Positions 14,445 to 21,900 of a stretch of DNA of 21,900 nucleotides are shown here, piece after piece. Under the pieces are notes generated by a model, which did not search any database, had not been told where the DNA came from, and was given only the letters and a program-made list of their open reading frames with translations. Positions within the stretch are counted from its first letter, which is position 1. Each line of letters begins with the position of its first letter. The stretch is from contig JAUVKM010000006.1 of NCBI GenBank assembly GCA_030596265.1, positions 1 to 21,900 of the forward strand, read 5' to 3'. Position numbers and translations under genes: made by a program. Origin of the DNA: Candidatus Cloacimonadota bacterium (GTDB taxonomy: Bacteria > Cloacimonadota > Cloacimonadia > Cloacimonadales > TCS61).

Positions 14445-15806
14445 ATGATTGAAAATGTATTTGTTGTAAACAAACTCTCTCAGATGAAGGCAATTAACTC
14501 AGAGCTTAAAATAAAGATAATTAATGAGTTGATCCTTAATCCAGCGACTGGTCAACAATTGTCAAAGATATTTGGACTAAGCAAACAAAAAATGCACTAT
14601 AATTTGAAAGCCCTTTTGAATGCTAACTTAATAAAAATAATAAATATTGGGAATAATAAGGATGTATATTATAGAGCGAAAGCAAAAAATTATGTTTTGG
14701 ATTTTTCCCTCAATAATAATAATGGAGAGAAAAGTGAAAATAATAGAACCTTGATAAACCAGATATTGGAATCGCACAACATCGATCTGGACAAGATCGC
14801 TGCAAACCTTTTAGAAAATTCTCTGAAAATGAAAGCTAAGGAAAAATTGTTGATTGTAAGTGGTGAATACAATATGCCACTTGTTAAGAAAATTCTTGTG
14901 GAAGCATCTAAAAGGCAGATTGAGACAACCTTGATGTTAAGAGATAAAGAAATGCTGGAAGCAAAGCATAAACTTTTTTCGCTGGCTACTTATAGTTGGG
15001 ATTTTGAGAAATTCAACCGAGCACTTAAAAACACAGATGTTTATCTTTATCTAAATGGTGAATCACGCTTTATTCCTCTGGAAGATCCGGAAAAGAAAAA
15101 GATCCAACAGGAAGCTTTTGCAAAAAGCAGGGACATTGTTAAAAAAAATAATATTCGTATTGCCATGATGGAAGGATTGATGCGTGATGAACTCACAGAA
15201 AAGAATATTCTTTCTGAGCTTAATTTCTGGAAATCACTCGATATTGATTATAATATACTAACCCGTGAAACCGAAGATGCATCAAAGCAATACCTCGATT
15301 CAAAGACGATCAGGATTCAAAATGATGAAGGAAGTGATTTTGTGTTCGAAGTCCAAAAAGTTTTATGCGATTACGGTTCTTTTGCAGATCTTCCCAGACA
15401 ATGTCCAATCATATTCATTCCCGGTGGTGAAGTTTTACTTATCCCCAATGAAAAGAGTTTCAATGGGATGATAACTGCAAAAACAGGGTATATCTATGGT
15501 AAAACCATTAAGAATCCCATCATGCAAATCATAAATAGTGAGATTGTAAAATATCAATCTAAAACAAATGAAGAGCTGATTACAAAGGCGATTTCCGAAG
15601 GTGGTCCCGATGCGCGTAATATCTCAATGTTGAGTTTGGGAACAAATTACAATATGGATGAAACAAATATAGATCCGCTTTATAGAAGCAAGTCAAAAGG
15701 AGTTATTAGTATTAAATGGGGAGAAAATATCTCAATTGGCGGAACGGTGAAGGGTGGTGTTGAATGGCAGATTCAGTTAGAAAATCCAAAAATAGAGATA
15801 AAATAA
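14445..15806 (+). CDS. winged-helix protein fused to a degenerate M29-aminopeptidase-like domain
   Basis: A 453-residue cytoplasmic protein. Residues 10-85 form an ArsR-type winged helix: LKIKIINELILNPATGQQLS, LSKQKMHYNLKALLNANLI, then a wing ending DVYYRAKA. Residues about 130-453 resemble the M29 aminopeptidase / COG2309 fold: IPGGEVLLIPNEKSFNGMI (325-343, equivalent to the GEV..P...vnG block), then LGTN (398-401), and WGENISIGGTVKGGVEWQ (425-442). The metal ligands look lost: my alignment puts Met395, Ser422, Glu440 and Gln442 where the family has Glu, His, His and Asp, while Glu329 is kept. I infer a ligand-sensing regulator rather than a peptidase. SD AAGGA lies 7 bases before the ATG. 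The methyltransferase gene follows after 37 bases. Confidence 0.65.
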   Translation: MIENVFVVNKLSQMKAINSELKIKIINELILNPATGQQLSKIFGLSKQKMHYNLKALLNANLIKIINIGNNKDVYYRAKAKNYVLDFSLNNNNGEKSENNRTLINQILESHNIDLDKIAANLLENSLKMKAKEKLLIVSGEYNMPLVKKILVEASKRQIETTLMLRDKEMLEAKHKLFSLATYSWDFEKFNRALKNTDVYLYLNGESRFIPLEDPEKKKIQQEAFAKSRDIVKKNNIRIAMMEGLMRDELTEKNILSELNFWKSLDIDYNILTRETEDASKQYLDSKTIRIQNDEGSDFVFEVQKVLCDYGSFADLPRQCPIIFIPGGEVLLIPNEKSFNGMITAKTGYIYGKTIKNPIMQIINSEIVKYQSKTNEELITKAISEGGPDARNISMLSLGTNYNMDETNIDPLYRSKSKGVISIKWGENISIGGTVKGGVEWQIQLENPKIEIK

Positions 15807-15843
15807 GTTTCAAATTAATGAATATTTCCGGGAGAATTGGAAA

Positions 15844-16485
15844 TTGCTAAAAAGAATTGTTGAGGATCATCAAAATGAGGTTTTTAATGGTATTGAAAAT
15901 GCCAGAAAATATGCAGAAGAAAGCGAAAAATCATCAAAAATGAGGTTTCGCGGATTTCTGAAAAGAATAGATAAACTGAACATAAAAGGAAATTATCTGG
16001 AAATTGGTGCAGGCTCCGGTACTTTGGCAACAATGATTGCAAAACGCAATAAAGATATAAATATTACAGCAATAGAAATATCTTCTGATATGATAACTGT
16101 CGCAAATGAATGTATTAAAAAGGAATCATTAGAATCTCAGATCAGCTTTATTGAGGGAAATATTGAAGATGATAATTTTTCTGAACAATTAGGAAAATAT
16201 GATTTGATCTACTCTACATTTTCCTTACACCATTGGCAAAATCCCGAGAAAGTAATAAAAAATCTTATACAATATTTAAAAGAAGACGGAATGCTATTAA
16301 TATTTGATTTGAAAAGAGTTTGGTGGTTATATTGGATACATAAGCAGACTGGATTTTATAAGTCTATTAGAGCTTCTTACAAACAGAATGAAATTAAAGA
16401 AATGTTAAAAACTATTGGTGTGGAAAAATATAAGATCAACGTCATTTTTCCATATTTCTTACAAAATATTATTATTAGGAAATAG
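15844..16485 (+). CDS. class I SAM-dependent methyltransferase
   Basis: A 213-residue soluble protein with the Rossmann methyltransferase pattern: motif I YLEIGAGSGTLA (51-62), acidic end of strand 2 at AIEIS (76-80), FIEGNIEDD, motif IV YDLIYSTFSLHHW (119-131), and post-motif LKEDGMLLIFDLKR. The C-terminus WWLYWIHKQTGFYKSIRAS is aromatic-rich and may contact a small or lipidic substrate. Substrate unknown. The start is TTG at 15844: no ATG is in frame before residue 33, and GGGAG sits 9 bases upstream. It is probably in one operon with the winged-helix/M29-like gene. No terminator follows. Confidence 0.82.
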   Translation: MLKRIVEDHQNEVFNGIENARKYAEESEKSSKMRFRGFLKRIDKLNIKGNYLEIGAGSGTLATMIAKRNKDINITAIEISSDMITVANECIKKESLESQISFIEGNIEDDNFSEQLGKYDLIYSTFSLHHWQNPEKVIKNLIQYLKEDGMLLIFDLKRVWWLYWIHKQTGFYKSIRASYKQNEIKEMLKTIGVEKYKINVIFPYFLQNIIIRK

Positions 16486-16510
16486 ATAGTGGTCATTCCA
16501 AATAAATGTA

Positions 16511-16516
16511 TATAAT
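16511..16516 (+). promoter_or_regulatory. possible -10 element before the anchor-J protein
   Basis: A perfect TATAAT within GTATATAATTTTTAAAG lies 30 bases before the ATG. The expected -35 position (16488-16493, AGTGGT) matches poorly, so this is a tentative promoter. Confidence 0.35.
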
Positions 16517-16545
16517 TTTTAAAGTAAAAAAAAATTGGAGAAAAA

Positions 16546-19500
16546 ATGAAGAACAGAGAAAAGATTTTACTGATAACAATAATGATGCTATTGGTAACAA
16601 TGGTTTTCGGACAGTGGAATATTGATGAAGGCTTTGAAGGCGGAACTATTCCAGCGGATTGGACGATTTATGATATTAATAATGACGGGCTCGGATGGGT
16701 TGCATTCCAAAATACTGGAGCAGCTCATTCCGGAGATTGGATAGCTGTGGTAGAATGTTTTGGTAATGATGGTCATGACTGGCTTGTTACACCACAAGTA
16801 ACTATTCAATCAGGAGATGCATTTATATTCTTTGCCAAAGCGTGGTATGGAACGGAAGATTTTAATGTTAAACTTTCCACTACAGGAAATGCGGTCAGCG
16901 ACTTCGATATAACTCTGGAAAGCATTGTGGGTGTTGGGGATGAATATGAAGAATATTCTTATGATCTAGCATCTTATGCTGGAAGTGATATTTATCTGGC
17001 AATTGAGTGGACTCAAGATACTTATGCTCTAGTGGTTGATGATGTGAAAGTAGGTCAGGCAGAACCGAATGATGTTGGAATGGTTTCAATTGAAATTCCT
17101 GAAGATCATCATTTTCTCGATGCAGAAATTTATCCTTCTGGAACTATAATGAATTACGGAACTACCGAAATTACAAATAATTTTAATGTAACATGCGAGA
17201 TTATTAATGAGTCCTCAATTGTAGTTTTTAATTCTACTTTCGAGTATTCCGGGACAATAGTACCCGGCGCAACAGAAGTCATCGCATTCACCGATTCCTG
17301 GATTGCCGATGAAATTGGTTCTTACACAGTTACAATGACTACACTGCTCAACGGTGATGCGAACCCAAATAATGATTCCTTTTCAATAGAAACCGAAATA
17401 GTTATTCATTATGGAACAGGTGGTCCTGACGAATTTGGCTATATGTGGATCGATAGTGAGGAAGAAGGCGGACCGATTTATGATTGGATTGAAATAAGTG
17501 AGACTGGAGCATCAGCTATTATGCATGGTGTTCCCACTTTTGATGGTGATGATAATTTTTGTGAAGCTATCGATTTCGGATTTGATTTCCCCTTCTATGG
17601 AACCGACAGATCATATTTTTATGTAGATACGAACGGAGAAATTCTTCTGTCTGAAAATGGCTGGACAGTACCTTATCCCGATACTGGTTGGGGAGAAGAC
17701 GGTTTTTCTTTTAATTCTACATTTCCTATTCCGGGTTTTACTCAAATGCCAGGTCTTGTTGCTGTTTATTGGGATAGTCAAAGAGTAAATGAAGGAATTG
17801 GTGATATTTATTATCAAACCTTCGGTGAAGCTCCTGATCGTTATTGTGTAGTAGAATGGCAGAATTTTGAATTTGATTATGAATACAGTGGTGAGCCTAC
17901 TCTTTGTTATGAAGCTATCTTCTATGAATCAGGTGAAATTATCTTTCAATATCAAAATACTGATAACGGACAAACAGGATATACTACACCGCATGTTGAT
18001 GGACAAAGCTCTACTGTTGCAATTCAAAATGACGAAGCAACTATTGGACTTTGTTATCTGCGGGAGATCAGGGAAAATAATAATTATGTGGGTGTGGAAC
18101 CACTCGGGAATCTTCTTACAAATGAATTAGCAATAAGGTTTTATCCTTCCGAAGACAATTATCCCCCCACCTTTATCTTTGAAGAATGCGGGAATACTTT
18201 CAGCAGTGATCTTACTTTCAGCATTCAAATAACCGATATGTCGGAAATTGAATCCGATACCCTTTATTACGATTATGGTAATGGCTGGGAAGGTATCTCT
18301 CACACTGGCTTTGAAGAACCAAATATTTACACTTATGAAATAACTGATGTTCCAAACAGTAGTAATTTTAATTACTATTTTGCGGCTTCCGATAATGCAA
18401 GTAGAGGAAATAGAGGAACTCTGCCTGCAAACGCTCCTACAGAATATTTCTCTTTTATGATGTTACCAACTGATGGAGTTAATTTACTTTTTGCTCATGC
18501 GGGAATTACTCCCGGTTATCAGGATTGGAATTATGTCGAATATCCAAAATACATTATGGCTCTGGATAATGCGAATGTAACTTATGATATTTATAATTGG
18601 GATGAATATGAAGATTTCTCTTTCCCAAATAATTATGATGTAATCTTTACATATGGCAACGGTAGTAATTTTGATCGAGCCGATAAAATAGGTCAGGCTT
18701 TGATGGATTTTGTAGATATGGGAACGAATGAAAATTCTAAAAATGTATTTTATGCTTCAGATAATCATGCGCATGATTCACATAATGTCGGCTGGCAGGA
18801 ACCGAGAACGATTTTTATTAAAGCTTATGTACGCGGTGCATTTTTTCCTGATATTTCCCCCAATTATCCTGATGATGGTGGTACGGATGGAATCGGTGGA
18901 CCGGATACTTGGGATTCTACAGCAGGTAGTTTTATCGTTTTGGATGATTCACCTATTGGCACTTCCGGTCAGGAAATATTTGTTTTTTCAGATTCTCCGG
19001 ATGTTCTTCAAAATTACGATTCATGCCCTGCATCGTATGTAGATATGGTTGTTAATCCTGAAATTGGTTCTCATAGTGCTTTTGAATTTTTGGGCGGACC
19101 TTTTGAAGAATATGGTTACGGACCCGGTGATTTTGCTTATGCCAATGATGAATGCTGTGGACTATGGATAGATAATCTGATTTATAAGATGTTCTTCTTC
19201 AGTTTTGATATTTCTCAAATAAATAATGATGATGAAATAAATATGTTCATCATGGATGCTCTTGAATGGTTCGAGTATGAACCTGTTGGAATTGATAATG
19301 AAGTGATTGAGAGTCCTAATAATTTTTCTTTGAATCAGAATTTTCCCAATCCTTTCAATCCAACCACAACGATTTCTTTTCAATTAAACACCGAGAACAC
19401 CGAAGACACCAAATTAGTAATTTACAACATCAAGGGTCAGAAAGTGAAACAGCTTATCAGCGGCATCCGGCAGCTGCCGGAAGGTCAGCATTCTGTTATC

Positions 19501-19611
19501 TGGGATGGAACAGATGAAAATAACAAAGCAGTCGGATCCGGTATTTATTTCTATCAATTGAAAGCAGGGAAAGATTTTTCCATAACAAAACGGATGATAC
19601 TTTTAAAATAA
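16546..19611 (+). CDS. large secreted multidomain protein with choice-of-anchor-J domain and sorting domain
   Basis: A 1021-residue exported protein. Signal peptide 1-22 (LLITIMMLLVTMVFG). Residues 24-170 match the choice-of-anchor J / cleaved-adhesin fold: DEGFEGGTIPADWT, DWLVTPQVTI, YLAIEWTQD, VVDDVKVG. About 176-286 is a CARDB-like Ig domain (GMVSIEIP, NPNNDSF). About 290-555 is a nidogen-like beta-rich domain (FDFPFYGTDRSYFYVDTNGE, GLVAVYWDS, RYCVVEWQNF, EIIFQYQN). An Ig-like domain follows, then an alpha/beta region with VNLLFAHAGI and YPKYIMALDNANVTYDIYNW that could be Rossmann-like. The sorting domain begins FPNPFNP (933-939) and ends KRMILLK. TTGGAG precedes the ATG. Probably a surface or extracellular protein; activity unknown. 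A paralog follows directly. Confidence 0.85.
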   Translation: MKNREKILLITIMMLLVTMVFGQWNIDEGFEGGTIPADWTIYDINNDGLGWVAFQNTGAAHSGDWIAVVECFGNDGHDWLVTPQVTIQSGDAFIFFAKAWYGTEDFNVKLSTTGNAVSDFDITLESIVGVGDEYEEYSYDLASYAGSDIYLAIEWTQDTYALVVDDVKVGQAEPNDVGMVSIEIPEDHHFLDAEIYPSGTIMNYGTTEITNNFNVTCEIINESSIVVFNSTFEYSGTIVPGATEVIAFTDSWIADEIGSYTVTMTTLLNGDANPNNDSFSIETEIVIHYGTGGPDEFGYMWIDSEEEGGPIYDWIEISETGASAIMHGVPTFDGDDNFCEAIDFGFDFPFYGTDRSYFYVDTNGEILLSENGWTVPYPDTGWGEDGFSFNSTFPIPGFTQMPGLVAVYWDSQRVNEGIGDIYYQTFGEAPDRYCVVEWQNFEFDYEYSGEPTLCYEAIFYESGEIIFQYQNTDNGQTGYTTPHVDGQSSTVAIQNDEATIGLCYLREIRENNNYVGVEPLGNLLTNELAIRFYPSEDNYPPTFIFEECGNTFSSDLTFSIQITDMSEIESDTLYYDYGNGWEGISHTGFEEPNIYTYEITDVPNSSNFNYYFAASDNASRGNRGTLPANAPTEYFSFMMLPTDGVNLLFAHAGITPGYQDWNYVEYPKYIMALDNANVTYDIYNWDEYEDFSFPNNYDVIFTYGNGSNFDRADKIGQALMDFVDMGTNENSKNVFYASDNHAHDSHNVGWQEPRTIFIKAYVRGAFFPDISPNYPDDGGTDGIGGPDTWDSTAGSFIVLDDSPIGTSGQEIFVFSDSPDVLQNYDSCPASYVDMVVNPEIGSHSAFEFLGGPFEEYGYGPGDFAYANDECCGLWIDNLIYKMFFFSFDISQINNDDEINMFIMDALEWFEYEPVGIDNEVIESPNNFSLNQNFPNPFNPTTTISFQLNTENTEDTKLVIYNIKGQKVKQLISGIRQLPEGQHSVIWDGTDENNKAVGSGIYFYQLKAGKDFSITKRMILLK
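19387..19413 (+). repeat. three 9-bp tandem units in the sorting domain
   Basis: AACACCGAG, AACACCGAA and GACACCAAA are consecutive and encode NTE-NTE-DTK. They lengthen a loop of the sorting domain relative to the other genes here. The CACCGA motif is unlike the AT-rich codons around it. Confidence 0.55.
19467..19480 (+). repeat. 14-bp GC-rich perfect palindrome in the sorting domain
   Basis: CCGGCAGCTGCCGG reads the same on both strands and sits in an AT-rich gene. It encodes part of SGIRQLPEGQ at the same loop that carries the repeat-like insert in the propeller protein at 11247-11270. Confidence 0.6.
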
Positions 19612-19634
19612 AATAAAAAAGATGAGATTGTTTT

Positions 19635-19646
19635 GCTTTGCAAAGC
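19635..19646 (+). repeat. 12-bp palindrome between the tandem paralogs
   Basis: GCTTTGCAAAGC is a perfect palindrome 22 bases before the next ATG and upstream of its SD. It could form a small hairpin in the leader or be an operator. No U-tract follows, so it is not a normal terminator. Confidence 0.35.
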
Positions 19647-19668
19647 TGAATCGAAAAAGGAGAAAAAA

Positions 19669-21900
19669 ATGAAAAACAAAAACGTTATTTTATTAATAGC
19701 AATAATGCTGTTATCAGTTACTTTAGTTTTCGGACAGTGGAATATTGATGAAGGCTTTGAAGGTGGAGTTATCCCAACAGATTGGACGACTTATGATATT
19801 AATGGAGACGGTGAAGAATGGGTTGCTTTTGAGAATACTTCTCATGCTCATAGTGGAGACTGGGTTGCCGCAGTAGCTTGCTATGAAAGTAATGGTGAAG
19901 ATTGGCTGATCACACCACAAGTAACTATTCAAGCAGGAGATTCATTTATATTCTTTGCCAAAGCCTGGTATGGAACAGAGGATTTTAATGTTAAACTTTC
20001 TACAACTGGAAATGCAGTCAACGATTTTGATATAACTCTGGAAAGCATTGTGGGCGTGGGAGATGAATATGTAGAATATTCTTACGATCTATCATCTTAT
20101 GCAGGAAACAATATTTATCTGGCAATTGAGTGGTTACAAGATTTTTATGCTCTGGTTGTCGATGATGTAAAAGTTGGTCAGGCAGGAGAAAACGATGCAG
20201 GAATGGTTTCCATTGAGATTCCCGAACCTCATCAATATTTAAATTCAGAAATATATCCTTCAGGCACGATCCAGAATTATGGAACTTCCAATATTACTGT
20301 AAATTTTGACATAACCTGTGAAATTGTTGATGAATCTTCGAATGTCGTATATAATTCTATTTTTGTGCATTCCGGAACTTTAACTTCCGGTGCTACAGAA
20401 ATTATTACTTTCACAGATTCCTGGATTGCTGATGAACTTGGTATATACACAGTTACAATGACTACTATGCTTACAGGAGATGCGAACCCAAATAATGATT
20501 CTTTTTCAATTGTAACAGAAATATTCCAACACTATGGAACAGGTGGACCGGATGCATTTGGATATCAATGGATAGACAGCACCGAGGAAGGTGGACCTGT
20601 TTATGATTGGATAGAAATAAGTGAAACCGGAGCTTCCACAATTACTTATGGTGTTCCGGCATTTTATGGAGATGATAACTTTTCCGAACCTATTGAGTTT
20701 GGCTTTGATTTCCCATTTTATGGAATTGATAGAACTTATTTCCATGTAGATACCAACGGCGAATTTCTATTAACGGAAAATACCTGGTATCATTCTTATC
20801 CCGATCCTTACGGTATATGGCAAACAGATGGCAATATGTTCAATTATGTATACCCAATTCCAGGCTATACTCAAATGCCTGCTTTAATAGCAATTTACTG
20901 GGATGATCTGCATGCCGATGAGGGAACAGGAGATATTTATTTCCAGACTTTTGGAACAGCTCCAGATCGCTACTGTGTGGTAGAATGGCATAATGTGAGA
21001 TTTCATAACGGAACCGGTGGAACCCCGAGTCTCTGCTTTGAGGTGATCTTCCACGAAGATGGGGAGATGATATTCCAATATCAAAACGTAGCAACTGGAC
21101 AAACAGGACAGGTATGTCCTCAAGATTATGGTCAAAGTTCAACAATTGCGATTCAAAATGATACTGCAGATATCGGTCTTTGCTATCTGAGAGAAATAAT
21201 TGAAAATGGGCAATATATCGGAATCGAACCTCATGGCAATATGCTTCAGAATGAACTTGCCATCAGTTTCTTTATGGGAGAGGATTATCAACCACCCGCT
21301 TTTGTGTACGATGAAATGGGAAATACTTTCGATAATACACCGGAAATTTCTCTTACTATAACAGATATGCACCCCATATTATCCGACACTCTTTACTACA
21401 ATACCGGAAATGGCTGGGAAGGTATTTCTCACACGTATTTCGAAGAACCTAATATCTATTATTATCAGTTCCCGGAGATTCCAAATAGTACAACAGTAAA
21501 TTACTATTTTGCAGCAACAGATGACTCTCCGGCACAGAATAGAGGGATATTACCGATAAATGCTCCAGAGGAATTATTTTCTTTTAAGATACTTCCTACA
21601 AATGGAGTTGATGTTCTTCTGGCTTGCTCTGGTAATCAGGATTATCAAAACCTCGAGTATCCAAAATATATTATGGCTTTAGATAATGCAAATGTAGCTT
21701 ATGACATCTACGATTGGGAAGAATTTGATTATTATGCATTTCCCGATTGCTACAAAGCAATATTTGCTTATGGCAAATCTTTTGGGCACAGTGATGAAGA
21801 AGATATATTCTCGGCTGCGATGATGAATTTTCTTGATTATGGAACAAATGATAACCCTAAGAATTTTTTTATGGCAGCAGATGATATAGCTAACAATGCC
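19669..21900 (+). CDS. paralog of the anchor-J secreted protein, partial (runs off right edge)
   Basis: The frame from the ATG at 19669 is open for 744 codons to the last base, and I read it through with no stop or frameshift. The SD AAGGAG sits 7 bases upstream. Domain order copies the preceding gene: signal peptide (LLIAIMLLSVTLVFG), choice-of-anchor J (DEGFEGGVIPTDW, DWLITPQVTI, VVDDVKVG), CARDB-like (GMVSIEIP, NPNNDSF), nidogen-like (FDFPFYGIDRTYFHVDTNGE, ALIAIYWDD, RYCVVEWHN), Ig-like, and the start of the YPKYIMALDNANVAYDIYDW region. It lies 57 bases after its paralog and is likely co-transcribed. A sorting domain is expected beyond the window but not visible. The N-terminal parts are closest; the later parts diverge. 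Confidence 0.9.
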   Translation, partial: MKNKNVILLIAIMLLSVTLVFGQWNIDEGFEGGVIPTDWTTYDINGDGEEWVAFENTSHAHSGDWVAAVACYESNGEDWLITPQVTIQAGDSFIFFAKAWYGTEDFNVKLSTTGNAVNDFDITLESIVGVGDEYVEYSYDLSSYAGNNIYLAIEWLQDFYALVVDDVKVGQAGENDAGMVSIEIPEPHQYLNSEIYPSGTIQNYGTSNITVNFDITCEIVDESSNVVYNSIFVHSGTLTSGATEIITFTDSWIADELGIYTVTMTTMLTGDANPNNDSFSIVTEIFQHYGTGGPDAFGYQWIDSTEEGGPVYDWIEISETGASTITYGVPAFYGDDNFSEPIEFGFDFPFYGIDRTYFHVDTNGEFLLTENTWYHSYPDPYGIWQTDGNMFNYVYPIPGYTQMPALIAIYWDDLHADEGTGDIYFQTFGTAPDRYCVVEWHNVRFHNGTGGTPSLCFEVIFHEDGEMIFQYQNVATGQTGQVCPQDYGQSSTIAIQNDTADIGLCYLREIIENGQYIGIEPHGNMLQNELAISFFMGEDYQPPAFVYDEMGNTFDNTPEISLTITDMHPILSDTLYYNTGNGWEGISHTYFEEPNIYYYQFPEIPNSTTVNYYFAATDDSPAQNRGILPINAPEELFSFKILPTNGVDVLLACSGNQDYQNLEYPKYIMALDNANVAYDIYDWEEFDYYAFPDCYKAIFAYGKSFGHSDEEDIFSAAMMNFLDYGTNDNPKNFFMAADDIANNA

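Noticed and set aside
14445..15806. Annotating the protein as an active leucyl aminopeptidase
   Set aside because: An N-terminal winged helix is present, and the residues aligned to the M29 metal ligands are mostly not ligands.
18728..19042. 104-codon ORF inside the anchor-J gene
   Set aside because: It is an out-of-frame shadow within a continuous 1021-codon gene.

Overview
The window is AT-rich chromosomal DNA from a Gram-negative-type bacterium of the FCB group. Candidatus Cloacimonadota or a close relative is my best guess, but only a guess. The evidence is the meso-DAP type of cell-wall ligase, abundant Shine-Dalgarno sites, and four complete secreted proteins that end in the YPNPFNP-type C-terminal sorting domain (FlgD-like / type IX secretion tail) common in that group. 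I see no rRNA, tRNA, CRISPR array, transposase or phage gene.

Region 1 (1-5555, minus strand) is the start of a division and cell-wall (dcw) cluster, read right to left: mraZ, rsmH, ftsL, ftsI with two PASTA domains, then murE. The genes overlap by 1-4 bases except at ftsL/ftsI, where a terminator-like hairpin with seven Ts directly abuts the ftsI ATG. murE does not stop where it should. It continues in frame into the N-terminus of murF and runs off the left edge, so it is a MurE-MurF fusion.

Region 2 (5556-8765) is accessory. An eroded palindromic repeat lies upstream of mraZ. A 70-bp block occurs at 5910 and again at 8681. Between the copies are a 25-codon leader-like ORF, a CAP12/Pycsar-type TIR-like protein, a small unknown ORF, a DUF4145/HEPN-like protein and, on the other strand, a membrane-anchored YbjQ-domain protein. 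The TIR-like and HEPN-like pair looks like a candidate anti-phage or stress cassette with no nucleotide cyclase in view.

Region 3 (8766-21900, plus strand) is mostly large secreted proteins with C-terminal sorting domains. These are a right-handed beta-helix protein, a BNR-like propeller protein, a seven-repeat SBBP propeller, and two tandem paralogs with an N-terminal choice-of-anchor-J domain, the second cut by the right edge. Two regulators sit among them: a TrmB-like protein directly upstream of the SBBP propeller, and a winged helix fused to a degenerate M29-aminopeptidase-like domain, followed by a SAM methyltransferase. Two good intrinsic terminators (11424, 14310) divide the region into transcription units. 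The sorting domains are mosaic at the DNA level, which points to shuffling of this module between unrelated secreted proteins.
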